The translations under genes and the position numbers were made by a program. From contig OY970235.1 of the NCBI GenBank assembly GCA_963714145.1, positions 5,084,001-5,148,000 on the forward strand: DNA of 64,000 nucleotides, given 5' to 3'. Shown here piece after piece: positions 34,872-43,818 of this stretch; the first letter of the stretch is position 1; every line of letters begins with the position of its first letter. The stretch comes from JBBWZH01 sp035544115. GTDB lineage: Bacteria > Actinomycetota > Actinomycetes > Mycobacteriales > CADCTP01. The notes under the pieces are model-generated. The model searched no databases. It was not told the DNA's origin and saw only the letters and a list, made by a program, of their open reading frames with translations.

Positions 34872-37281
34872 TCAGCCAGGGGTACAGGGGGTGCCGTTGA
34901 GGGTGAAGCCGGTCGGTACCGCGTTGGTACCGCCGTAGCTGGCCTGGAATCCGAAGACGACCGTGCCGCCGGCCGGGACGCTCGCGTTGTGCGGTGCGTT
35001 GCTGGCCGACACCGCCGCCCCGGTCTGGGTCAGCGCCGTGTTCCAGAAGTTGCTGATCGACTGGTTGCCGGCGAACGTCCAGCGCAGGTTCCAGCCGTTG
35101 AGTGCTGTGGTGCCGTTGTTCTTGACCGTGACATCAGCGGTGAAGCCGGTGTCCCACTGGCTCTTCGCGTATGTCACCTGGCAGCCGCCCGCCGATGGCG
35201 GCGTGGTGGTGACCGGGGTCGTCGTCACCACCGGCGGAGTCGTCACCGGCGGGCTCGTCACTGGGGGCGAAGAGGTGACCGGCGGCGTGGTCGTCTGTGT
35301 CGGCGGGGTGCCGCTCGGCTCGTTGCCCCAGATCCTCGTGCTGCCGTCGTACAGCGGGATGTTCGTCACGGTGATCGGTGTCGCGCCGGGTGTGGTCGCG
35401 ACTCCCTGGAAGGACCAGTCGTTGGACGGATCCCACGCGCCGTTGGAGCTGACCCGCACCTGGATCTCCCGGCGGGACTCCGACTGCCCGGCCGGGGCGA
35501 TCACCTGGCCGGCGCAGCTCACCGTGACGTAGTAGACGGAACCGCTGGCCTGGGTGGGGCCGGTCGGCGCCGCGCACTGGCTGAACGCCACGGAGAGCCG
35601 GATGTCGGCCGGGCTGACCCCTGGTTCCAGCGTGAAGTAGTACCGGAACGACCCGGTGGTCAGCGCCCGCGCCGGCCAGGCCGAGTGGTTCTGGATCATG
35701 ACCTTGATCTCGGTGAAGTTCGGTCCGGTCGCGTTCACCGAAGCCTGCGCGTAGATCTCCGGCCCGTCCGGCGTCTCGGCGGCCGGGAAGTTCGCCAGCG
35801 GTGTGCCGCCGAACTCGCTGTACAGCCGGGCCAGCGAGCTGGTGAACCCGGCGTTGTAGTCGGTGGCCACCTCGTTCTGCACGAAGTCCTGGCGGCTGTC
35901 GGTGTAGGCGTCGTTGTTCGTGCTCGGCCCGCCGACCAGCGCCCCGTACAGGATGTGCCGGGACTGCGCCGGGTCGTTCAGGTTGTTCGTCCACGAGCCG
36001 TGCGCGGTCCGGTGGTGCGGGTTGCGCGGCGGGTTGGTGCCGAAACCCACGACATAGCTGGAGTTCCGCGGGTTGTCGCCGAGCGCGTAGTTGATCTGCC
36101 GCACAGCGAAGTCGTGGTAGCGTCGCCTTGCGGGCCGCGTCCGAGGTCCAGTCGCTGTAGACCAGCGCGGCCCAGGCGGTGTTCGCGGCGTACCGCAGCG
36201 AGCCCCACTGGTCCAGCACCGCCTGCCCGCCGGGCGAGTACCGGACCCGGTCGCCGTTGGGCAGCCCGGTGGTCCAGAAGTCCAGCCAGCGGTTGGCGTC
36301 GTTGATGTACTGCTGCTTGCCGGTGAGCTTGGCCAGCAGCACATAGGCGCCGAAGGCCTTGTCGTCCCAGGCGAGCGTCCACTTGTACTCGTGGGTCGTG
36401 CTCTGCGGCTCGGTGTTCAGGTTGGCGTAGTAGCTCTCGGCCTTCGCCAGGTACGCGGTGTCGCCGGTGGCCCGGTAGAGCCAGATCGCGCCCCAGACCA
36501 GTTCGTCCCAGAAGCCGCTGAAGGACCGGTAGAAGTTGGCGGCGTCGGTGATGCAGTCGCTGTACTTGCCGCGGACGCTGTCCGCGAAGGTGTAGAGCTG
36601 CTTGGCGTGCGTGAGCAAGGTGGCCGCGTACGCCGAGTCGGTCGCCTGGAAGACCATCGAGGAAGCGGCCATCGCGGCGGCGGTCTCACCGGCGAGGTCC
36701 GAGCCGGGGCAGCTGGCGTCGATCTTGTACGACGGCCGCGCCACCGGCATCACCTCGGCCGGACCCCACCAGGCGTGGTCGATGTTGCCGCTGCCGACCT
36801 GTCCATAAAGGACGTTGGCCGACGGGTGGGCCCGGATGAAGTAGTCGTTGACCCAGCGCAGGTTGTCCAGCATCGGGGTCAGCTGGCCATCGGCGACGTA
36901 GGCGGACCGGTTGTCGGCCACGCCCCAGGCCAGCATCGTGGTCGAGAACGCCATCGGCAGGCCGAACTTCACGTGGTCGCCGGCGTCGTACCAGCCACCG
37001 CTGAGGTTCAGGCCGACGTCCCGGCCGTCGGTCAGCGCGGAGTCACCACGCCAGCTGACCCGGTTGTTGGCCGGCAGGTCGCCGGACCGCTGCGCGTCGT
37101 AGAACCAGATCGACTTCTGCAGCGCTTCCCCGTAGTTGAAGGCGGGCGCGGCGCCGGCGACGCGGCTCACGCCGGTCGTGGCGACGAGTCCAATTGCGAC
37201 AAGAGCGCAGCTGGCGATCGCCACCACGATCCGGCGCAGCCGACTACCACGGCGCACCGGTACGGGCTGGACACTCGACAT
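34872..37281 (-). pseudogene. secreted GH9 endoglucanase with CBM3c-type module and CBM2, frame broken at 36120
   Basis: ATG 37281 starts a signal peptide, then a GH9 barrel (FNYGEALQKSIWFYDAQRSG, the catalytic Asp pair in WYDAGDHVKFGLPM). After AARKAT the next conserved block YHDFAVRQINYALGDNPR is in another frame; deleting one base (36120) joins them. The second part includes the catalytic Glu in NEVATDYNAGF, a CBM3c-like module (YAQASVNATGPNFTEIKVMI), a Pro/Thr linker and a CBM2 ending NGTPCTPG. Restored length is about 802 residues, the architecture of processive endoglucanases of the Cel9A type. The promoter region, with the operator at 37709-37724, is shared with the divergent GH48 gene. 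Confidence 0.88.
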
Positions 37282-37351
37282 CTGGCCTCTCCTGTCGGGC
37301 TGTTCGCACCGGCGGCCGGTCGGGCGCCAGTGCCGAGTCGGAGGGTGTGGC

Positions 37352-37429
37352 GGGGGCCGGTGATTGCACCGGCCCCCACCGGTCTTGCGGTTCGAGGGGT
37401 ACCGGGGTGGGGCGGCGACCCACCCCGGT
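37352..37429 (-). promoter_or_regulatory. two perfect hairpins in the long 5' leader of the GH9 gene
   Basis: Hairpin 1: GGGGGCCGGTG (37352-37362) pairs with 37367-37377 across a four-base loop. Hairpin 2: ACCGGGGTGGG (37401-37411) pairs with 37419-37429 across seven bases. Both lie 70-150 bases upstream of the GH9 start codon, inside a gene-free region of 746 bases (37282-38027). A further TTCGGC/GCCGAA hairpin lies near 37580-37600. They could form a transcribed regulatory leader or an attenuator. No known riboswitch consensus was recognised. Confidence 0.45.
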
Positions 37430-37708
37430 GAGTACGTGCACCCGGTCGCGTGTCGGCCGTCGGCCGGGCGCCATTGCCACGCGGAAAGCCACCGAAGCTG
37501 AATCCCTGGCATCGCCTCCTTTCAGCGGCGGGCAAGTCCCGTAACCCGGGTCGACGTGCCTGACCCGGCCGAGGCGGGAGTTCGGCTGCACGCCGAAGCT
37601 CACGCCCCCGTTTGAGACCGCCACCCGGCCTGACCTACGGTCACGCCGTCGCCGCTGGCGGAGCTAAGAGGCGCCCTCACGGGTGATCTGAGCTAGACCA
37701 TCTGCTCT

Positions 37709-37724
37709 GTGAGAGCGCTCTCAC
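37709..37724. promoter_or_regulatory. CebR/CelR-type operator between the divergent GH9 and GH48 genes
   Basis: Perfect palindrome GTGAGAGCGCTCTCAC, base-for-base the same as the site at 16417-16432. It is 304 bp from the GH48 start and 428 bp from the GH9 start. A cellobiose-responsive LacI-type repressor encoded elsewhere is the likely ligand. Confidence 0.82.
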
Positions 37725-38027
37725 GCGGCATTCACTGTAACGCGCAGTTCTCGATCTGTGAAGGCCTCGTAACCCAACTGTGGCGGTCTGGCAGCTTGGC
37801 GGCCTTGTCGATGCGGTAAGTCCGTCCTACTCTCGTTGCATCCACGCGGGTGGCTCACCAGACGCTGTTCAGCCCAGCGATCATTCCTGCGGCCTGTCGG
37901 AACGCCGCGAGAGCTCGACCTACCGCCGGCTCCGGACTGGCGGTGCCGCTCCCCGTCCTGCCCGGCCACGCGGTTGGCGTCCGCGTCGCAAATGGACGGA
38001 CCACGTCCCCGCGAGGAGAGCACAGCG

Positions 38028-40946
38028 ATGCCCCGACGTACCAGGCGCTTGCGGGCGCCGACAACCTGGATGGCGGTCGCCGGCATGGTGGCCGCCGGAG
38101 TCGCAGCGATACCGCTCACGGCCACGCCGGCCGCGGCCGCCACCGCGTGCCAGGTGACATACACCGTGCAGAACAGCTGGCCCACCGGCTTCACCACCGC
38201 CGTCCGGCTCACCAACCTCGGCGATCCACTCACCAGTTGGGCTCTGACGTTCACGTTCCCCGGCACCCAGCGGGTGGACAACGGCTGGTCGGCCGTCTGG
38301 TCGCAGAGCGGGGCGAACGTGACCGCCCGCAACGCCGACTGGAACGGCAACCTGGCCGCCAACGGCTCGGTCGACATGGGCTTCAACGGCGCGCTGACCA
38401 GCGGTGCCGCCAACCCCGCGCCGACCGCGTTCGCGATCAACGGCACCCCCTGCACCGGCCCGAACACGCCGCCCACCGCGGTGCTCACCGCACCGGCGCC
38501 GGGCGCCACGTTCACCGCGCCGGCCACCATCGGGTTCGCCGCCAACGCGACCGACCCCGACGGCACGATCACCCAGGTCGAGTTCCTCGCCGGCACCACC
38601 GTGGTCGGCACCGACACGACCGCCCCGTACACGTTCAGCTGGACCGCGGTCCCGGCCGGCAACTACTCGGTAGCCGCCCGGGCCACCGACAACAAGGGCG
38701 CCACCTCGACGTCCGCGCCGGTGGGTATCACGGTCAACCCGAACCTCGGGCCGGCGATCGTGGTGCAGCCGGGCACGGTGAACGTGCCGGAAGGCGGCAC
38801 CGGGACGTTCACGGTACGGCTGTCCCAGGCACCGACCAGCAACGTGACGGTCGCGGTGGCCCGCACCGCCGGTGACACCGACCTGTCGGTGCGTACCGGC
38901 GCGTCGCTGACCTTCACCCCGGCCAACGGGACGACAGCGCAGACGGTTGTGCTGGCCGCCGCCGAGGACGCCGACTCGACCGCCGGCACGGCCACCTTCA
39001 CCGCGTCGGCGACCGGCTTCATGGCCGGCACGGTGACCGCCAACGAGCTGGACAACGAGCAGGCCGTGGGCAACCAGCGGTTCCTCGAGCTCTACGCCGA
39101 GCTGCACGACCCGGCCAACGGGTACTTCAGCCCGCAGGGCATCCCGTACCACTCGATCGAGACCCTGATGGTCGAGGCCCCGGACCAGGGCCACGAGACG
39201 ACCTCGGAGGCGTTCAGCTACTTCATGTGGCTGGAGGCCACCTACGGCCGGATCACCGGCGACTGGACGAAGTTCAACAACGCCTGGGCGGTCACCGAGC
39301 AGTACATCATCCCGACGCACGCCGACCAGCCGACGAACTCGTTCTACAACGCGGCGAAGCCGGCCACCTACGCGGCCGAGTTCCCGACCGTCAACTCCTA
39401 CCCATCGCCGCTGAACACCAGCGTGCCGGTCGGCCAGGACCCGCTCGCGGCCGAGTTGAACTCGACCTACGGCACCCCCGACATGTACGCGATGCACTGG
39501 CTGCTGGACGTGGACAACGTCTACGGCTACGGCAAGTGCGGCGACCACGTCACCAAGCCGGCGTTCATCAACACCTACCAGCGCGGGTCGCAGGAGTCGG
39601 TGTGGGAGACCATCCCGCAGCCGTCCTGTGACACCTTCGCCGACGGTGGCCCGAACGGGTTCCTGGACCTGTTCACCGGTGACTCCAGCTACGCCAAGCA
39701 GTGGAAGTTCACCGACGCGCCGGACGCCGACGCGCGCGCGGTGCAGGCCGCGTACTGGGCCCTGACCTGGGCGACCGCCCAGGGCAAAGCCGCCGACGTG
39801 TCGGCCAGCGTGGCCAAGGCCGCGAAGCTGGGCGACTACCTGCGCTACGCGATGTTCGACAAGTACTTCAAGCAGATCGGCAACTGCACCAACCCGATGA
39901 CCTGCCCGGCGGCGACCGGCCGGAACAGCGAGCACTTCCTGCTGTCCTGGTACTTCGCCTGGGGTGGGGCGAACGACGCGAGCGCGGGCTGGGCCTGGCG
40001 GATCGGCGACGGCGCGAACATGCAGGGCTACCAGAACCCGCTGGCAGCCTGGGCGCTGTCGAACGTGCCGGCGCTGACCCCGCGGTCACCGACGGCGCGG
40101 ACCGACTGGTCCACCAGCCTCACCCGGCAGCTGCAGTTCTACTCCTGGCTGCAGTCGGCCGAGGGCGGCATCGCCGGTGGCGCCACGAACAGCTGGGACG
40201 GGCAGTACACCACCCCGCCGGCCGGCCTGCCGACGTTCTTCGGGATGGCGTACGACTTCCAGCCGGTGTTCCACGACCCGCCGAGCAACCGCTGGTTCGG
40301 TTTCCAGGTGTGGTCGATGGAGCGGGTCGCCGAGTACTACCAGGTGACCGGCAACGCGCAGGCCAAGGCGATCCTCGACAAGTGGGTCGCGTGGGCGCTG
40401 GCGAACACCACGTTCAACGCCAACGGCACGTACCAGATCCCGAGTGACCTGGCCTGGACCGGTGCGCCGGCCGGCAACTTCTCGGGGACCGGCACCCCGC
40501 CGGCCAACCCGGGCCTGCACGTCACCGTCCAGAACTTCACCCAGGACGTGGGCGTCGCCGGTTCGTACGCGAAGGTGCTGCTGTACTACGCCAAGCGGTC
40601 CGCCAACGCCGCGGCGCAGACGGCCGCGCAGAAGCTGCTGGACGGCATGTGGCTGCTGCGGGACGCCAAGGGGATCGCGATCCCCGAGACCCGCGCCGAC
40701 TACAGCCGGTTCAACGACCCGGTCTTCGTGCCGCCCGGCTTCACCGGCCGGATGGCGAACGGTGACCCGATCAACTCCAGCAGCACGTTCCTGTCGATCC
40801 GCTCCTTCTACCGCAACGACCCGCAGTTCGCGACGGTGCAGGCCGCCATCGCGGCGGGCCGGGCGCCGACGCTGACGTACCACCGGTTCTGGGCTCAGGT
40901 GGACATCGCACTGGCTTACGCGGTGCAAGGCGAGTTGTTCGGCTGA
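38028..40946 (+). CDS. secreted GH48 cellobiohydrolase with N-terminal CBM2, Ig-like and Calx-beta domains
   Basis: Intact 972-residue exocellulase. ATG 38028 follows GAGGAGAG. After the signal peptide (about 1-40) come a CBM2 (CQVTYTVQNSWPTGFTTAV), a bacterial Ig-like domain (PPTAVLTAPAPGATFTAPA), a Calx-beta-type domain (VQPGTVNVPEGGTGTFTVRL) and the GH48 catalytic domain from about residue 340. The signature GHETTSEAFSYFMWLEA includes the proposed general acid (E394). GH48 enzymes act processively from reducing ends and are key to actinobacterial cellulose breakdown; here the natural partner is the divergent GH9 gene. A shared operator lies at 37709-37724, and a very strong terminator follows. 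Confidence 0.95.
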   Translation: MPRRTRRLRAPTTWMAVAGMVAAGVAAIPLTATPAAAATACQVTYTVQNSWPTGFTTAVRLTNLGDPLTSWALTFTFPGTQRVDNGWSAVWSQSGANVTARNADWNGNLAANGSVDMGFNGALTSGAANPAPTAFAINGTPCTGPNTPPTAVLTAPAPGATFTAPATIGFAANATDPDGTITQVEFLAGTTVVGTDTTAPYTFSWTAVPAGNYSVAARATDNKGATSTSAPVGITVNPNLGPAIVVQPGTVNVPEGGTGTFTVRLSQAPTSNVTVAVARTAGDTDLSVRTGASLTFTPANGTTAQTVVLAAAEDADSTAGTATFTASATGFMAGTVTANELDNEQAVGNQRFLELYAELHDPANGYFSPQGIPYHSIETLMVEAPDQGHETTSEAFSYFMWLEATYGRITGDWTKFNNAWAVTEQYIIPTHADQPTNSFYNAAKPATYAAEFPTVNSYPSPLNTSVPVGQDPLAAELNSTYGTPDMYAMHWLLDVDNVYGYGKCGDHVTKPAFINTYQRGSQESVWETIPQPSCDTFADGGPNGFLDLFTGDSSYAKQWKFTDAPDADARAVQAAYWALTWATAQGKAADVSASVAKAAKLGDYLRYAMFDKYFKQIGNCTNPMTCPAATGRNSEHFLLSWYFAWGGANDASAGWAWRIGDGANMQGYQNPLAAWALSNVPALTPRSPTARTDWSTSLTRQLQFYSWLQSAEGGIAGGATNSWDGQYTTPPAGLPTFFGMAYDFQPVFHDPPSNRWFGFQVWSMERVAEYYQVTGNAQAKAILDKWVAWALANTTFNANGTYQIPSDLAWTGAPAGNFSGTGTPPANPGLHVTVQNFTQDVGVAGSYAKVLLYYAKRSANAAAQTAAQKLLDGMWLLRDAKGIAIPETRADYSRFNDPVFVPPGFTGRMANGDPINSSSTFLSIRSFYRNDPQFATVQAAIAAGRAPTLTYHRFWAQVDIALAYAVQGELFG

Positions 40947-40997
40947 CCACTGCCGGGCGGGGTTCGGCAGCCCGCTGACCCCCGCCCGGCACTCCCT

Positions 40998-41036
40998 GAG
41001 TGGCCCGCCCCGGCTTCGGCCGGGGACGGGCCACTC
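40998..41036 (+). terminator. strong hairpin terminator after the GH48 gene
   Basis: Stem GAGTGGCCCGCCCCGGC / GCCGGGGACGGGCCACTC with a TTCG tetraloop and one bulged A, 52 bases after the GH48 stop. The cUUCGg-type loop gives exceptional stability. Confidence 0.88.
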
Positions 41037-41223
41037 GTGGTTTCCGGTCGCCTCCGCAGGCGGCCCGTTGGTGCCGCCGGTATGGTTGGCATCTCGGCCT
41101 GCCCACCGCCGGAGCTTGGCGCGTCGGCCCTGCCAGCCGACGCGTGTGCGCTTTGCCGAACGCAATCCCCCGCCAGCGCCGGCGCCTGACAACCCGCCGG
41201 ACCAGCCTGGAGAGGAGCGCGCC

Positions 41224-42873
41224 ATGCCCGAGCCACCCCCGCCCGACACCGCGCCGGCCGCCCAGTCGGCCGGGCCCGACCTGGCCGACCGCGCCGCTCT
41301 CAACGGTCACCCCGGCGCCGATCAGGACAGCACCGATCAGGCCAGCACCGATCGCGACGGCAGCGGTCAGGACGGCAGCGGTCGGGACGGCACCGGTCGG
41401 GACGGGCCGGAGCCGCCGGCCGGCCCGGTCGCGCGGCGGGGTGGCTGGGTGCGGCAGCTCTGGCGGGAGGCCCGGGCCTGGCCGACCGCGCTGCTGGTGC
41501 TGGTCACGGTGCTACTGGCGATCCCGATCACGATCCTGCTGACGCCCGGGCAGGAGGTCGTGACGCTGGGCCAGCACATCACGGTGAAGGCGCGGGCGCC
41601 GAGCCTGTCGCTGTCCGGGCCGGCGCAGGTCGTGCAGATCGGCAACACGTCGCTGGACGTGCCGAAACTGAAGGTGTACGGCCCGGTCCGGCCGCGGCTG
41701 GACATGGGTCCCGCGGTGCGCAGCGACGAGGCGGCCCGGGCGCTGAACCCGCAGACCAGCCAGGGTGCGCAGTCGGCAGCGGCACGAACCATCGCCGGCG
41801 GCTGGGTCCGCTGGTGCGCCTGGGGCTACCTGGTGCTGCTCGGGGTGACCCTGTGCCTGGCCGCGGTGGCCAGCTGCATCCGGCTGCTGCGGCACGCCGA
41901 CCGGGGTCCGATCGGCCGGATGGTGGTGGTCACGTTCGGTGTGGTGTCGCTGGTCTGGGCCGGCTCGTGCGCGGCGACCGCCGCCGGCGCGGCCGGGCTG
42001 CGGCAGATCAAATCGTTCGCCGATCTCGTCGGGCAATATCACCTGTCGCCCACCCCGGTCGGCCCGAAGCTGTCCGGGTACGAAGGCGCGGTGATCGGCG
42101 ACTCGCGGGCGGCCCGGGTCGGCGGCCCGGCGATCCCGGACGGCACCCCGGACGAGCGGGACTGCAACCGCAGCACCGACTCGCTGGCCGCCGAGATCGG
42201 CATCGGGCTGCCCGGCCGGGTGCTCAACCTCAGCTGCCCGAGCGCCACCATCCGGCAGGGGCTGATGGGCTCCCAGCCGCGCAGCGGCCGGGAGCTGCCG
42301 CCCCAGGTCGGCGTGCTGAAGCAGGTGCAGGACCTGAAGTTCGTGGTGGTCGTGATCGGCCCGAACGACCTGTGGTGGTCGGACATGATCGCCTACTGCT
42401 ACGGCGTGGCCGTCTGTGACGACAACTTCATGAAAGGCAACTACGAGTACCGGCTGACCCAGTTCGACCGCGACTACGGCGATCTGCTGCAGGAGCTGAA
42501 CGACCTGCCGGACCACCCACGGGTGGTGGTGATGAGCTCGTACGACCCACTCGACGCCGCCGCCGCCGAGCCCGGCGCCGACTGTCCGGACGCCCGCGGC
42601 CCGGCCGGCGCGGCCGGCCTCACCCCGGAGAAGATCCGCTTCCTCAGCTCGCTGAACGGCGAGCTGAACCGGATCCTGACCGCCGGCGCGCAGACGTACG
42701 GCTTCGCGATCGCCGACCCGCAGCTGACCAAGCTCTGCCAGCCCAGCCCGGACGGCCTGGGTCCGGACCTGCAGGGCATCGCCCAGGACAACCCGTTCCA
42801 CCCGACCGCCCTGGGCGAGGTCCGGATGGCCACGGCCGTGCTGCGCGCCCTGGCACCGGCCAAACCGGACTGA
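41224..42873 (+). CDS. membrane-anchored SGNH/GDSL-type hydrolase
   Basis: 549 residues from ATG 41224, which has GGAGAGGAG upstream; the open frame extends further but without a ribosome site. The N-terminus is cytosolic and rich in Asp/Gly/Arg repeats (DGSGQDGSGRDG). Three hydrophobic segments follow (WPTALLVLVTVLLAIPITIL, YLVLLGVTLCLAAVASCI, MVVVTFGVVSLVWAGSCAA). The C-terminal domain from about residue 285 has the SGNH blocks: Ser in GDSRAAR, Asn in GPNDLWW, and the final pair in DNPFHPT. Such enzymes remove or transfer acyl groups on polysaccharides or lipids at the cell surface. The substrate is unknown. It stands alone between the cellulase island and the catabolic operon. Confidence 0.82.
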   Translation: MPEPPPPDTAPAAQSAGPDLADRAALNGHPGADQDSTDQASTDRDGSGQDGSGRDGTGRDGPEPPAGPVARRGGWVRQLWREARAWPTALLVLVTVLLAIPITILLTPGQEVVTLGQHITVKARAPSLSLSGPAQVVQIGNTSLDVPKLKVYGPVRPRLDMGPAVRSDEAARALNPQTSQGAQSAAARTIAGGWVRWCAWGYLVLLGVTLCLAAVASCIRLLRHADRGPIGRMVVVTFGVVSLVWAGSCAATAAGAAGLRQIKSFADLVGQYHLSPTPVGPKLSGYEGAVIGDSRAARVGGPAIPDGTPDERDCNRSTDSLAAEIGIGLPGRVLNLSCPSATIRQGLMGSQPRSGRELPPQVGVLKQVQDLKFVVVVIGPNDLWWSDMIAYCYGVAVCDDNFMKGNYEYRLTQFDRDYGDLLQELNDLPDHPRVVVMSSYDPLDAAAAEPGADCPDARGPAGAAGLTPEKIRFLSSLNGELNRILTAGAQTYGFAIADPQLTKLCQPSPDGLGPDLQGIAQDNPFHPTALGEVRMATAVLRALAPAKPD

Positions 42874-42880
42874 TCCGCCG

Positions 42881-42926
42881 GCCCGCCGGGCGGCGGCCGC
42901 CAGGCGCTGCCGGAGCCCCGGCGGGC
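42881..42926. terminator. inverted repeat between convergent genes, possible bidirectional terminator
   Basis: GCCCGCCGGG (42881-42890) pairs with CCCGGCGGGC (42917-42926). The 26-base loop contains another small GC palindrome. It occupies the gap between the SGNH hydrolase stop (42873) and the regulator stop (42932). Confidence 0.5.
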
Positions 42927-42931
42927 GTGGG

Positions 42932-43648
42932 TCAGGCCGGTTCGACGACGAACCAGACACCGACGGCGGGGGTGCTGCCGTCGTTCTGGTAACGGTGCGG
43001 GCGGCTGGACTCGAAGCAGATCGAGTCGCCGGCGCGCAGCCGATGTTCGTCGAAACCGAGCGTCAGCAGTAGTTCACCGGACAACAGGTAGCCGTACTCG
43101 GCGCCGGAGTGGCGCATCAGCAGCCCGCTGCTGGACGACGTACCGCCCGGCTGGTAGGTGATCAGCAGGAAGTCCACGGTGGTGTCCGGCAGGTGGCCGA
43201 GCCGTTCCCAGGTGACCCCGGAGTCGAGGGACAGCGCCTGCCGCTGCGCCGGCCGGACCAGCGGGCCGAACCGGTGGCCGCGGGCCGCGCCGAGCACGTC
43301 CAGCAGGCTGCCGGCGCCGCCGGCCGGGGCCGGCCCGGTACCCGGGACGGGCCCGCCGGCCGGGTCAGGCCCGTTGGCCGGGTCGGGCTCGTCGGGTGTG
43401 CGCTCCTCCTGCACACTCACCGCGACCGGCCGCGGCTCGAACACCTCCTCGATCGAGATGCCGAGCGCGGACGTGATCGCGTACAGCGTGCTCACCGACG
43501 GCTGGCTCTTGCCGGTCTCGATCTGCGAGATGAGGCTGGCCGAGACGCCGAGCTCCCGGGCCAGACTGCGCAGGCTGGTGCCGCGCGCCTGGCGGGCGTC
43601 GCGGAGGCGCTCACCGACGGCGGGAACGGAGCCGGCGGTAACCGGCAC
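42932..43648 (-). CDS. XRE-family regulator with C-terminal cupin domain
   Basis: 238 residues, GTG 43648 behind GGAAGGAAGG. The N-terminal XRE helix-turn-helix (LRSLARELGVSASLISQIETGKSQPS) is followed by a Pro/Gly-rich linker and a cupin sensor domain (HSGAEYGYLLSGELLLTLGFDEHRLRAGDSICFESSRPHRY). This architecture is common in local regulators of amino-acid, polyamine and amide catabolism, with the cupin binding the inducer. It is divergent from the M24 operon across a 170-bp region containing a clear promoter, so control of that operon and of itself is likely. Confidence 0.92.
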   Translation of the reverse strand: MPVTAGSVPAVGERLRDARQARGTSLRSLARELGVSASLISQIETGKSQPSVSTLYAITSALGISIEEVFEPRPVAVSVQEERTPDEPDPANGPDPAGGPVPGTGPAPAGGAGSLLDVLGAARGHRFGPLVRPAQRQALSLDSGVTWERLGHLPDTTVDFLLITYQPGGTSSSSGLLMRHSGAEYGYLLSGELLLTLGFDEHRLRAGDSICFESSRPHRYQNDGSTPAVGVWFVVEPA

Positions 43649-43742
43649 GGCGCACCTTCCTTCCCGGAGCGTCCGGCGGTCATCCGGCCGACCTCCGGGC
43701 GACTGTACCCATCATCACCCGGCCGCTCGTGTTAACTAATAC

Positions 43743-43771
43743 TTGATGGCCCCAGCCGCCGTTCGTAAACT
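43743..43771 (+). promoter_or_regulatory. sigma-70-like promoter of the M24 operon
   Basis: TTGATG (43743-43748) and TAAACT (43766-43771) are separated by 17 bases, unusually AT-rich against the surroundings. The predicted start of transcription is about 40 bases before ATG 43819. An adjacent GTTAACTAATACTT stretch (43732-43745) may be the XRE-cupin binding site. Confidence 0.6.
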
Positions 43772-43818
43772 CTAGGCGCACGCGGCCCACTACCCGACGG
43801 TGTGTGAGGTGGTCGTCG

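Noticed and set aside
34271..34900. Genes encoding 17-residue repeat proteins on both strands of the minisatellite
   Set aside because: Openness follows from the 51-bp period. There is no signal peptide, start-site evidence or similarity, and the frames overlap the GH9 gene end.
37440..37620. Known riboswitch (c-di-AMP or c-di-GMP type) upstream of the GH9 gene
   Set aside because: Only scattered words resemble the consensus; the conserved core blocks are not all present in order.
37721..38662. A 313-residue minus-strand frame over the GH48 promoter and 5' end
   Set aside because: It is antisense to the GH48 signal peptide, CBM2 and Ig-like domain, and covers a clear promoter region.
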